The notes under the pieces: generated by a model
Database searches by the model: none
Seen by the model: only the letters and a program-made list of their open reading frames with translations
What the model was told of the DNA's origin: nothing
Assembly: GCA_032158295.1 (NCBI GenBank)
Contig: CM063243.1
Coordinates: 13,732,931 to 13,796,930 of the forward strand
DNA length: 64,000 nucleotides
Reading direction: 5' to 3'
From: Pycnopodia helianthoides
Lineage: Eukaryota > Echinodermata > Asteroidea > Forcipulatida > Asteriidae
Position numbers and translations under genes: made by a program
Shown: piece after piece, positions 35,925 through 47,161 of the stretch
Layout of the letters: every line of letters begins with the position of its first letter
Position numbering within the stretch: position 1 is the first letter of the stretch

Positions 35925-36857
35925 ATACACTGGGTTGTTGTATTAAGAGGATTCCAGATAACAGCACCATGGCGACCTCAAGGGGCAGAACACCCTTTTG
36001 ACGGTGGGCTTTTGCCTACTATTGTCGTTGCTTGGTTGTCAGCGGTGTACGGCTTTCCCAGCGGCAGCGGAACTCCGGCCGACCCGTGGGCGCACGGTGC
36101 CGGTGCGAACCTGGAAGCACCGAAGACTGATGAGGAGAACGGTAATAATGGGGAGGGGATGTTCGGTGAGGACATCTTCACAGGGGACACGAACGCAGAC
36201 GACCCAGACTGGGGGTCCTATGCGGACCTCCAGCAGGTGGATGGCGGTTCATTGGGGCATTATGACGCCATGGACTGGGGAAGCTTTTTTATACCCGCGT
36301 CCTCCTCAGACGAGGCTGAGTATGACCACGGCGACTACGATCCGCTAGGGGGCGGTATGTTCACGAGTGATATCATTGACCCTTCAATAAGCCATAGTCT
36401 CTTTGGAGGCTCGACACCAAACCAGGAAGATGTGTCACAGACTGGGGGGCACAATTCAAACACGAACGTTCAACGTTTACCCACCAAGGGGCTCGGTTTG
36501 GATACGAGTCAGAACTCGTTCGGAACGAACGGTATCGAGCAGGGCGGCGTGGGTCTGCTCCCGGAGACGGAACCGGGCACCCCTGAGGCCGGAGGTGAGG
36601 GCGACCGTGAAACGAACGCCATTGACGAGACCTATCATCCCGAGGCCCAGCCCATCCAAGACGCTCCTTTGGGTAACGTCTTATCGCCGGTCCTCGCCAA
36701 AGGTGACGATATCCCAGCAGTGCCGCAAGAGGCAGACATTTCCGTTGGTTTAAATGGGATCGGCGTCCAAGCACGACATGGAGCGGCGGGCCGTTTTACG
36801 GACGAGAAAGTTGAAAAGGTTTGCAAAGAACGTTCAAGTCTGATTCGTATACCATGA
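35925..36857 (+). CDS. Unrecognised acidic Gly/Asp-rich protein, probably secreted
   Basis: A 334-codon frame, by far the longest in the window, is acidic and rich in Gly, Asp, Ser and Pro. It contains two DWGS motifs (DDPDWGSYADLQ and DAMDWGSFFIP), DHGDYDPLGGGMF and GTPEAGGEGDRE. I do not recognise the family. A probable acceptor (TTTACTACAG) ends at 35924. Near the front is a signal-peptide-like stretch, GGLLPTIVVAWLSAVYG followed by FPSGSG. The best start codon, at 35969 (GCACCATGG), lies in another frame: it reads MATSRGRTPF and stops at TGA after a run of four T (35996-35999). Either the protein starts in an unseen upstream exon or the genome copy carries a one-base change. The frame may end at 36857 (AATAAA at 37067-37072) or splice out at 36818 to 39541. 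Acidity suggests an extracellular or vesicle protein; that is inference. Confidence 0.6.
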   Translation: MHWVVVLRGFQITAPWRPQGAEHPFDGGLLPTIVVAWLSAVYGFPSGSGTPADPWAHGAGANLEAPKTDEENGNNGEGMFGEDIFTGDTNADDPDWGSYADLQQVDGGSLGHYDAMDWGSFFIPASSSDEAEYDHGDYDPLGGGMFTSDIIDPSISHSLFGGSTPNQEDVSQTGGHNSNTNVQRLPTKGLGLDTSQNSFGTNGIEQGGVGLLPETEPGTPEAGGEGDRETNAIDETYHPEAQPIQDAPLGNVLSPVLAKGDDIPAVPQEADISVGLNGIGVQARHGAAGRFTDEKVEKVCKERSSLIRIP

Positions 36858-37066
36858 ACCTGCCTCTGTCTTGCGCGAAACTTAAATTAAGAACACCTGC
36901 GTGAATTTTGGCCACGGTTTGATTTGTTAAAGCCGAAATTCAGATTCTAAAAGTTTTAGTTGCGGGTGTTTACTACTTCATATTTTAACCCCCTTTTTGA
37001 AACCATTTTTTATACGATCGTTGTTTCAGAAGTTTTCTCGCCGTACTTAACTTGTTCTTTTCTATA

Positions 37067-37072
37067 AATAAA
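37067..37072 (+). terminator. Polyadenylation signal AATAAA
   Basis: Canonical hexamer 210 bases after the TGA of the acidic frame, followed by a T/G-containing stretch. It supports, but does not prove, a transcript ending here. Confidence 0.4.
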
Positions 37073-38127
37073 AGAATTGTTAACAGATCCAATTTCCAGC
37101 ACTTAGAGCCTCGAGAAAGACCGCATCACGACAAAATTGCAACTTGACAAAAAATCACACCTCAGAATTCACATTAATTTCTCGTGGATCAAGATATAAT
37201 GGGTTTGATTTGCATTATAGCAATTCGTACTCAGAGGCCACTGAAACACTTCAGAAGTCAATGTTCACAAAACAAGAACATAACTCAAAGTCACTTCTGG
37301 AGTTGTAATGGATGGCACCGTGTTATTTATTGTATACGAAACATATTTTTTTCGAACAGCAATTGAAACGAAGTCGCGCATACTGAATGAGATGGAGACG
37401 GTCAAAGCGACGGAAAACAAGTGCCTGGACAAACAGCCTAGAGCAGTTTGAAAAGCGCATCTGTTATAAGGCGGCCATCATGCCATCAACAAATCATACT
37501 AGAGCAACCACAAAATGGCCCGCAGACTGAATTTCGGACTTGAGGTTAAAACAGCCTCCGAAGAACGGACTTATCGGGGATTTTTTTATTTACGAGTTTG
37601 CGTTTTAATTGGAAAGGACTTCTCTTGCTTGAGTCTATTTTTGTTTTGGAACTAGAAATTAGCGACTATCCAATTTCCATTGCCTCGGGGCTAAATATCA
37701 CCAGTTGAAACGAAATGGTTTTAATTTGATACTATAATCAGGAGACAGTATGAAATCAACCAGTTGCCTGATATTGTTTTCGATCTTTTTTTACTGGAAT
37801 GGACCTTCGGCCAAGGGAATCAAAGTTGTAAGACGAGGTTTTGCTTGGCCTCTTTTAACCTCTGGAAACCTGAGCTCACTGGATATGGAACTGAGGCCAT
37901 AGTTGACCTTCTCAAAGGCCAAAGAGGCTTTTCAACAGCGGTATGCCCTAAGCATAAACACCCTAAGCATAAACACACTCATTTCAATGCAGTTCGATTT
38001 GGTACATTAATGAGAAAAAAACCTCTTCTTTATAATTGCTTGGATGCTATACTTCTGATGTGTTTCCACTTTTTGCTGATGTCAGAGTATTGAGTGTTGT
38101 TTGTGATACTTTGCTCTATAAACCTTA

Positions 38128-38286
38128 TGCGCATGACGTCATTTGATTAGGGCGCCCTCGGCCTCGCCTGGAGGTCATAAAGAGGCTGTTTATTGGCCAA
38201 TGCTGTGCGCCGCGCGTACATGCGCGTTTCCAATGTTTTATCACCGGTTTACCTCCAAGATGGCGGTTTGATGACGTCAATGCATG
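38128..38286. mobile_element. CRE-ended MITE, copy 2 (best preserved)
   Basis: TGACGTCA at 38134-38141 and 38272-38279 lie inside inverted ends (TGCGCATGACGTCATTTGA and its mirror). Inside are GGGCGCCCTCGG, TTGGCCAATG, GCGCCGCGCGTACATGCGC and CCAAGATGGCGG. Copies at 26683 (inverted) and 51500 (right end decayed). Confidence 0.75.
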
Positions 38287-38291
38287 CTAGG

Positions 38292-38321
38292 CATTGATCT
38301 ACATTATAATGTAGATCAATG
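38292..38321. repeat. 30-bp perfect palindrome
   Basis: Two 15-bp arms (CATTGATCTACATTA and its complement) meet with no spacer, five bases after the CRE-ended element. It could extrude as a hairpin or mark the junction of two element ends. Confidence 0.9.
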
Positions 38322-38699
38322 ATGCTAGGTGTATTGTGTTTCTGTGTCTGTATGAGTGATTGCTTTGCTACATACTGCTGCGTTATCTGAATATGCAGAC
38401 ACCAGTGTCTAGTCGTAGCCTAAAATAACGAGCCGAGGAAAGCAACTTTCCGTAAACGTTTTATTTATTCTGGGTCTGACAATGTAGAGCAGAGAGCACA
38501 GAATGGTGAATTACTTCTCTGGCATTTTGATCGTGAATTTTAAGGAGGAGGGCTTGATAGTCGCAAGTGAAAACGGGTCTAATTTACATAATAATAAAAA
38601 AGGTAATCGGCGGATGGATATGTACGCGAGAGTAATGTGTGCACAAAAATGAAAGAAAAAAGTAACTTAATTAGTAGCTTTTATGAGGTGTAAATGATT

Positions 38700-38885
38700 A
38701 TAAGTGTCACATTTATATTTTTGCTGTTGTTGCTGTTTACTATTCTTGCTGTTGAGTTAGTTAGAGTTTGTTTATGTTTTGTTGTTGTTGTTTTGTTTTT
38801 GTTTGCTTGTTGTTGTTGTTGTTGTTTTGTTTTGTATTTTTTATTGGGGGGTATTTGTTTTGTTTACTATTGCTGCTGGTGCTGT
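38700..38885. repeat. TTG/GTT-rich low-complexity tract
   Basis: (TTG)n and (TTTTG)n runs dominate. The open frames across it are Val/Leu/Cys/Phe artefacts. Confidence 0.8.
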
Positions 38886-39540
38886 CGTAATAGACTGTGT
38901 CTTGCGCGAATGGAATATTGAATATTTATTATCACGTCACACGCCAACAAAGTGCGCGAGAAGCCAAGGGTCCCAAAATGTCCGAGCCTAACAGTTGCAA
39001 GGCTTGACGTCGTCTAATTTGTGTTGTTGACTATTGTTGCTTACGGCTGTTGTTGTTGTCATTGTGTTTGTGTACGTGGTAGTGCAGCTGCAGCAGTTGT
39101 TGTTGCTCGTGGTGGTGGCGTTGAGTGATGTGCATTGATTGCCTACTGCCGGTGTCACAGGGAAATCTGTTCCCCATGGCTGAAGGTGGCTGATTCAAAA
39201 GAGGGCGCAATCAGAGGAAGTTGTACAAGTTGGCTGTATGGGGGGGGGCACAAAGAATGTCTGCCACCGGCTGCAATTTTTTTTCGTACACACTAGAGCC
39301 AATGCATACACGCTAAGTATGGGCGCTTTCCCGATCCTTCACTGTTGACCCCCTGTCTCAAGTGTGGTACGAAAAAATAAATTGCACACCGGCTCAATGT
39401 GCTGCTCTTTTATACCGCTGCGAAGTTTACTGTCACTCACCCTCCTGCATGTTGGTGCTTGTCTTTGTACAGTGTCCTTAAATCAAGTCAGTTGAATTAT
39501 GCTCAAGTATTTCTTAACAAGTAACTCCTTTTTCTCCCAG

Positions 39541-39690
39541 CCAGCAGGAAGACCATTAGATGGAGCTGTGGACGTCAAACGACACACACCAGGGACAGGA
39601 GGAGGAGACAGTGTTCATTCCCTACTCACACAGATTGTAGTCTTAGTCAACAGACTGATCGAAGCACAAGGGAAACCAGCGGCTAGTTAG
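39541..39690 (+). CDS. Candidate terminal exon of the acidic protein gene
   Basis: A strong acceptor (TAACTCCTTTTTCTCCCAG) precedes a 49-codon frame ending in TAG: PAGRPLDGAVDVKRHTPG, TGGGDSVHSLLTQIVVLVN, RLIEAQGKPAAS. Phase 0 fits the AAG|GTTTGC donor at 36818 of the acidic gene. It has one KR dibasic site and a short amphipathic or hydrophobic segment (LLTQIVVLVNRLI). No family is recognised. It may instead belong to a separate gene. Confidence 0.45.
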   Translation, partial: PAGRPLDGAVDVKRHTPGTGGGDSVHSLLTQIVVLVNRLIEAQGKPAAS

Positions 39691-41420
39691 GAATTGGCCC
39701 TTTGTAAATATTAATCACCTGTAAATGTATTAATGACTGTAGATGGCTATTTTATTTGGTGGATATGACTTTTGAAATGGACCTTCTTCATATAAGATTT
39801 TAACAGCTTTTTCAATGACGTAAAAAGGAGTCACCTCTCCTGTTTGGTTTTTGCATTCTTCACTGATACACATTTCCCCCAAAATGTCATAACTACCTTC
39901 AAAATTCTTACTTTATGTGAGATTGGGGGACATGCAGACCTGTGAAGGAGAAATCTAAAATGTTTAAAACTATTCTATTTACAACTACAGCGATAGCCTA
40001 TTTTTGGTCATTCCACAGAGAGGTCATTCTGAATTATATTTGTTACTATTATATGCTGACACCTGTTGACCTTTTAAGGTGAAGTTTTTCTTAACGTTAC
40101 ACGATTAATCATTATGATAATCATAATTTTTTAATTTGTGCCTCCGAAACTGAATCCGTTAAAAACTTGGCGGGTCTCTTGCGTACCAAAAACAAGAAAA
40201 CAACTCGAACGAAGACTATACAGTTTTTTATGACGTCAATCGTTCTCTTTAATTTCTATATAAACGAAATTTATTGAAAATATAAACACCCACAGTTTGT
40301 GATAAATACAATTCTAGTGTTGAGTGTAATATGTTTGTTAAAATTAACATTGAAACAATTTAAGGGATACTTATTTTTAGAAACCTCATTTGCCAATCAC
40401 GCCCGAATGTGTGCGCTCATTACATATAGGTTTAATGGTAACACGAACGTCAGTTGGGCAACATTCTCATTTTTGTTTTACAATCAACCGGAAACGGAGG
40501 TCAAGTCTTGTTCTCGGGTTTTCTTTGTTGACTTGTTAAATTTAGTTTGCTTTCACATTTATTAATGGCTAAATTATGTTTCCCAACAAATTATGATATA
40601 GTTTTTATAGCTATAAACTATGTTAAACGTATTTGCGAATAAAATCGCACCCACTTAAAACTCTTTATGGGTGGGACCAACTTTGGTCCCAGAAGTTCGA
40701 ATAACGAGCGACACTTGCACAGGCTGTTACTCCTGCCTTGACATGCCAAGCGCCCTCTCTTGATTAAAACGCTGACGGGCGATATCGTGGGAAAAGGGAA
40801 TGTTGGAAACTGTATACATTTAGAGCCCTTTTCTTGAGGCGAATTTACCCTTGAGATAAGCCGCTCGGGTAATGTTGCCTCCAATGATTTAAAATCGAAA
40901 GCGAAAAGGCAAACAGTTTTTGTCGATCAAAAATAGTATTTAAAAACACCCGTGTACGGGTGTGTTGAGAATTTACAATTTTTTCCAAGATTCTCCGTGA
41001 TATTGTATCACAAGAAGTAAGAGGGTTAGGTTTTACTAACCGATAAAGGGAGGGGAGGGCAAGGTCAACCTGCACACGTGAATGCCTTTTCTTGAACCAG
41101 CTAGTCACTTCCCTATACTGAATTTAGATTAAAACTCTGTTTCTGAAACTCAGTTGGTCGGTTCATTATTGCATGACTCTTGACATTGCTATTAAAACCT
41201 AAAGTGTAACTGTGTAATGGCAAAATTCAACTCAGAACAAAAATTGATATGAATAAAATTATTGGAAATAATAATATATGAAAAGTTGGCTTGTATTGTG
41301 TGTTACTATATCACCCTGTTCGGACCAATCGTCGATCCCTCAAGTCACGCACACTGGTACTGCCGTGTTCGAGTAAATGGCTTCGGTAGTCTTACTCCAC
41401 AGAAGTTTAAAATAGACACT

Positions 41421-41690
41421 GGGCCTTTTCCAAACCTCGGCTTAAGGCTCCGGCTCCTGATCCGGGCTCCGTTTGATGTTAAAGCTCCGTGCAAAAGGAA
41501 CGAAGCTCCAAAAATGACGACGCAGCTGGAGCTGGAGACGGAGCCCACAAGCCGGTGTATAGAAAATGCTCAAATTTCCATGTTCTTTGGGATACCTCTT
41601 CATCTTCCTGCCCCGTAAGGCCGCGTCCGAATCAAGAGGCTTCGGCTATGGCTTTGACTTCTGCACATGGCCTCGCACTGGGTTAAAATG
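41421..41690. repeat. GGCTCCGG-type dispersed repeat
   Basis: GGGCCTTTTCCAAACCTCGG then GGCTCCGGCTCCTGATCCGG and GGGCTCCGTTTGATGTTAAA. The reverse complement matches the edge of the minisatellite at 59003-59045. Resembles the MITE at 5841. Confidence 0.5.
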
Positions 41691-42207
41691 GCAGAAAAGT
41701 TGCTGACACCATGATAAAGGCACTATTTATAGTTAAACATTAGGCTCTTTGGGTTAAGACGCTCGTGGACTATTGCTATACACCCAAGAATATTCAAGGG
41801 AGTGATTTCGTCACGAATAAATCAACCAAAAAACGTATATGATATGCTCAATACGTACGTAACATTACGCTTGGCTATACCGGTAGAGGTTGCATCAGTT
41901 TTGTCGTTCCTCATAATTATCTGAGTGCGCAGGGATCCAAAAACTAAAATGGACAAAACAAATCTGATCTTCCGCTTTGAGCTCACGGTGATTGTTTTAC
42001 CTTCCCATATAGTTATTCCCGTTAGTATACAATGTTGTTCGGTTTCCGGTGCAAAATAGGGAAGTACTATTGGGAACCCGAAGGCCCCCAATTCCTGCCT
42101 CTGCCGCTGAAGCTATAAACCGTATACCGGGACTGAAATCACACTAAACGCACGTGAACAAGACTGCATCTTCACTGACGCTTGTCTCTTTTTCTCTTGT
42201 GCAAGGT

Positions 42208-42355
42208 TTTTAGCCAGGATTTGATAAAAGGGTGTCCACATTTGCTGGAATGTAAAGGCTCGGAGTCAAAATTGTTCACGTACAATACAGTTACAATGAC
42301 AGATAAAAACACAGGGTGTCCAAAAGACACCCATACACCCCTTTGGCTAACATGA
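42208..42355 (-). mobile_element. Unexpanded copy of the 20045-20340 repeat
   Basis: On the minus strand it reads ATCATGTTAGCCAAAGGGG, TCTTTTGGACACCCTGTG, TTTTTATCTGTCATTG and TTCCAGCAAATGTGGACACC in the same order as 20045-20340, but with a single GGACACCCTG block. Confidence 0.7.
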
Positions 42356-44630
42356 TGCTCTTGTATGAAGTAGTAAAATGTAAGGGTTTCTGGAGGCGAA
42401 GATTTACAGACTCTTAAATCGACCCCCCCCCCCCCCCGCCAAGACAACACTGAATCAGTCAGTGCAGTGGCTACATCACTGAATATGAGGGGAAACTGAC
42501 AGAATACAGGTGTAAATCTGGTTACCGTGGCAACCCATCTACATGGCGGTTGCTGCGTCCGTCCATGATGGAGCCCCCACACAAGCGAACTGCCCATATC
42601 CCATCCGCGATTTCAACCGTGGCTGTTTATACCCGATCGTGGAGATGCCGCGGTTGCTCGGTGCGTATCCCGTGCCTATAATTACTATCGGACTGTGTAC
42701 ACACATGGACGATTCCCGTGCACTCCCCGCGACGGGAAATGGCGATGGTTGATTTAATATTCATCTAGCCTGAGTTCCCCCCCCCCCAACACACACCCAC
42801 ACCCACACACACACATAAGGGCATTCTCCATTATGGAATCACGAGTCGGTGAACAACCCAGGCTATGTACACGTCAATCCATCTCCAGGGAGTTGCTGAA
42901 CCACCGGTGCATAATCACTACCTCCGTCGTCTTCGCCTTCACGAGCTGCGAGCGCAAAAACGTCATACGTCACTGCGGAATACCATTATCATAAACTGCG
43001 TGATATTTTCTTATTCAGTATTGCGAGGAAGACTGCTCGAATTTTCAGGACAGATAAGGAAAAATCACCCGAAAATATTTCTACTGGAGGGTAAGTGTTG
43101 GTGTCTTAATTTTACATGATGTTTTAGGAGTAAGGACACGCGTGATTTTTAGAGTATCTCGGTGTTAGCGATTGTCTTAACATCGCAATAAGATTTTTTT
43201 TTTTTTTTTTTACCGAGGGTATAGTATGTCAATTATATTACGAAATAGCCCAGCGTATGGTTGAACTAAAACGATATCCTCAGAACGAAAAACTGTTCTG
43301 ATGTTCTTGTTTACTGAATAGAGTCTCGCACTACATTCATTGAATCTGACTACTGGACTTGTGGTCAGTATTTTGTTCGTTTGATTGTTCCTTTTTAGAG
43401 CGGTTGTTTCGGCAATCTCGATTTAAAATGGCGGACATGTTTTTTTTCGGTCGCCATTTTCAGCAATTTACAGAAAAATCACTTAAAAGCGTTTGTTTGG
43501 GGGGATAGTCTGTGTAAATTTACGATTTAAGCATGTTCACTCTGGATTCATTTACAATTGTCCATACTTTTTACAACATTCGTTTGATGTGCACTCAATA
43601 AATTCGGAATAATCAATTATTTTGCTAATATACTTGACGCAGATTGATATCGAATCGGTGTTCCTTTAATCCATTGTAAACAGGTTTCAAAAATGAGTGC
43701 AACATTATAAATTTGTCTCAAAAAATGAGACTAAGACACGAAACCTGAAATAACAACAAATATAGAGAGATATCTAGCCAGTGCTTTCCGGTGTTGTGAA
43801 TTCGTCTTCTTAGGGGAAAGTTGTTGCTTTTGGGGGGACTTCGTCATTGTTCCAGCAGGAAACAGCCGTTGCCTTGCATAACTGCTTTTATTATGCAGTA
43901 GTTTCAATTGAACTAATTGATTTAGTAAATATCACATCTTTGTCCAACACTCAAGCGCGGTCTACGATTATACAATGCACGCCTTTTTGTATTCCTACCA
44001 ATTTGTCATTTGCACATCACCGGGTTTTCAAAGAAATGTAAATTGTGAGTTTGTATAAATAATAAATTAATTGTATTTTTCGCAATCTATGTCATATCAA
44101 CAGACGAATCGGAAAACAAGTATAGGTCTTTGTAGAGGACAACTGACGCAAAATTACGGATACATTCAAGTTTATTTAGCTTGCCATTTGAACATGTTGG
44201 TGTCTACTCAAATGGAAATCATGAATACTGTGAAACTGTTTCCCTGTTATTATCATAAATTTAAGTTGCATGGCCCGATTTTAGCCGGAAGAAATTTGTT
44301 TTCGATTTTGTTTTTTTCTGAACAAACTTTGACAGATGATTCTGTTTCAAAACGGAATACGTAAACAAAGTTTCGCATAATGCCACTGACAATGCTCAAA
44401 ATACAAGAAACATAAAATAAAATAAAAATTGTTATGCAATACTCTTGGAATCCCGACAATAATAATTCTTTTAGGTTTCAACTACTACTCATCGTTGGCC
44501 GATCTTTTCTTGAAATACCTTAAATGAAAGTTTATAACTTTCTCGACACTATACAAATAGCTGTTTTAAAATGTTAATCAAAATTTTGGGTGAAATTGGC
44601 CAAACATCAGACCTAGGCTCTTAAAGGCCC

Positions 44631-44983
44631 TGTACACAATGGGTAAGATCGAAAAACACAAATGTTCACAGATTCACACATAACTTACATGATTTAAAGT
44701 AAGTAATGGTAGAAAGGGTTCCTTTAAAATATCTCTACCTAAAATGCTATCGTTTCTGAGAAATGAATAAAACAATAGTTTTTATCGCGCGCGATAATAA
44801 ACTCGATGTTTGAAAAACAGAAACACATAAGGTCTCTTTTCACTATTTTCTTGTGACCTCGATGACCAATTGAGCTCAAATTTTCACAGGTTTGTTATTT
44901 CATGTATATGGTTAATCACACAAAACATGAACTTTGTTTGCGACTGTTTTGTCAGCTCTACCGATCCTGTGTAATACCTTTAA
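44631..44983. mobile_element. TTAA-bounded MITE, family B copy 2
   Basis: Begins TTAAAGGCCCTGTACACA and ends TGTGTAATACCTTTAA. Opposite orientation to copy 1 at 19436; contains TATCGCGCGCGATAA. Confidence 0.8.
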
Positions 44984-45576
44984 AGTAGAGGCGTTGGCTC
45001 TGAGGTCGTCATCAGAAGATCCCTGATTTTGAACGGCTTGTGTTAATATGTCATGTTCAACTATAGTCCATGGAGGTATAGCATATAGTCCAACAGGTAC
45101 CCGTATAGGTGATGGGATTGTGCCTTTGGTTGATACAAGCATGGAACTTGGAAAACAGCCCGAGTATAGATAAAGATACTTGGATGCAGAGCCATCGCAT
45201 ATTTGAATTTTGGAAAAATATAGATACCGGAAACGAGCAATGGCAGCCATTTTGAATATTTCTATTCCACCTGTATCCTTTCAAAATTCAAATCTCCAAT
45301 GACCCTTTAGCCGAATATCTTTCTCATGACATGCTCTGACAGTGTGCCAAATTCCATTCTTGTATCATCAAAGGCATAATTCCCTCAAATATTTCCCCAA
45401 TCTGCTCCACTATACATCAATTTCATATTAAAAAATAAGGTTTAAAGAATAATAAAATAAACAAATAAATACAAAAAATATGCATTCCTTCCCTCTTATT
45501 AATAATAATTTGATATCAAAGCCCTTTAACTCCCCTCCGCACATCATTAAACGAAAACAGTGACAGAAACACTCAG

Positions 45577-45624
45577 TGACGTCATCCATTATGGGCCAAT
45601 CAAACTTCATAAATCATGACGTCA
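45577..45624. promoter_or_regulatory. Twin CREs flanking an inverted CCAAT box
   Basis: TGACGTCA occurs at 45577-45584 and 45617-45624 with GGGCCAATCA between (about 45594-45603). It lies 2.1 kb upstream of the SCG5 start codon. It could be an enhancer or a decayed CRE-ended element. Confidence 0.45.
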
Positions 45625-46384
45625 TACATTATTTAGTTTACGTGCTACGATGCCATACTCACTAAGGCATACTAAAACACATCTTTAACGTCAACATACG
45701 GTATGATTCCGCCCTTACCACTATGGGCAACAACCTAGAACCATCTTCTGTGGGTCATCACTGCAAATTATGATTGTTGGTTTGTTTCTTATTTGTTTGT
45801 CTTTCTTTTTACTATATAGATAGTTTTTTAAATTGTCCTTTCTTTCTGTGAATCAGTTTTGATTTATTTTCCTGAATATTGTCTCTTTTATCGCTGTGTT
45901 GTAGTGCCCATTGTTTAGCTGATTAAATGTTGATATTTATTTAGTGCAATTTTCATATATGTTTTATTGGCCTTAAAACCTAAATTTGCCAGACAGAAGA
46001 GTCCTTTAGTATTAAGTTTACCGGCACTGCATTACATACAAATGGCCTGAGAATCTAGTTTACCTCCAGAATTGAACTGTTAACGACGTTATGACGCAAT
46101 CGATGTCAGTGATCTAACATTTCAAGACGTCAACCACAAGCCCCCTCGCCCACATCGAGGTTTACTCACCGCCTTCAAGTTAATCCAAATCAGAGTCAGA
46201 TACTCTTTGTCAATAATTAACCGTTCGTCTCATGTAAACATGTATCCAAATGGTTCATCATGCGTCGACATCGATGGGTCGATAAAGTGCTCGGTAAAAA
46301 CACACCTGTAATGTACAGGACCACAATATAAGTCCAAAGGTTTATGTTTTAGACGATAGACTTCATCATCGCAGTAAAGTTGGC

Positions 46385-46766
46385 TTAAAGGAACATTACA
46401 CAGAATTGGTTTTTGCTAACAAAACAGTTGCTGGCAGTGTAAGCACTTTATGTAATCCACCATATACATAAACTGACAAACCTGTAGAAGTTTGAGATCG
46501 ATCGGCCGTCTGGGTCACGAGAAAATAGTGAAAAAACGATTACACATTTGCATGGAATCATAATAGATTCAACAAACGAATAAAACGCTCACTGAGCGAT
46601 AAACTCCAATCGGAAAATTAGTTTATTCATTTCTCATCAAATATGGTATTTCAGACAGAAATATTTCAAGGATGTTTTCTACTATCATCATCATTAGACC
46701 GTGTAAGTTTTATGTAAATCTGTGATCAAAAGTATATCAATTACCAATTCTGTAATGTTCCTTTAA
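46385..46766. mobile_element. TTAA-bounded MITE, family A copy 3
   Basis: TTAAAGGAACATTACACAG to CTGTAATGTTCCTTTAA. Its right TTAA (46763-46766) is also the left TTAA of the next element. Confidence 0.85.
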
Positions 46767-47161
46767 AGGGAGGGTATACCTTTGGGTAATTACTCCAAAA
46801 TTAATGACCATAAAAACTTACTTGGTAAGAAGCACTGCAGCTGTTTATAGCCTAATGTATAACACTTTGAGAAATGAAGTTTCCTCTAAAGGAATGTGGT
46901 TTTAGAGCGAGGGATTCAAAAACATTTCAATCTGAGAAGCGTTTCATCGTTTCATACAGATGTTCCTAGATTGTGTATTCCAATTACGAATTATTCTTCC
47001 TGTATGGACATAAACGCTCCAGTTTTTCGGCGATATCTCCAAAATGCTACCACCTTTTGAAATGACATTTTTACGGGTTAGTTTTATTGTATATATCTAC
47101 ATTTATACAGGATTTAAACAATCGAACGGTACCAAAAAACAAAGGTAGACTTCTCCTTTAA
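46763..47161. mobile_element. TTAA-bounded MITE, family D copy 2
   Basis: Begins TTAAAGGGAGGGTATACC and ends GTAGACTTCTCCTTTAA. Homologous to 9982-10347 (AAAACTTACTTGGTAAGA, TTTTATTGTATATATCTACA). It abuts the family A copy through a shared TTAA. Confidence 0.8.

Larger units (their letters stand above)
39691..44630. other. Intergenic, two repeat copies
   Basis: Contains repeat copies at 41421-41690 and 42208-42355, a poly-C run near 42422, and a CA-rich tract near 42785-42816. GC is locally higher around 42530-43000, possibly an unannotated promoter. No coding exon is supportable. Confidence 0.45.

Noticed and set aside
35998..36348. Alternative frame with a signal-peptide-like TVGFCLLLSLLGCQRCTA
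   Set aside because: The stretch looks like a signal peptide, but it needs a TTG start, becomes Arg/Thr-rich afterwards and overlaps the longer acidic frame, so it is probably coincidental. It is not fully excluded.
37374..37452. Extra exon of the acidic gene (IETKSRILNEMETVKATENK)
   Set aside because: Preceded by a plausible acceptor, but its phase does not fit the available donor and it runs into a stop without a clear donor.
42172..42597. 141-codon minus-strand frame
   Set aside because: Crosses a dispersed repeat and a poly-C run; no coding features.
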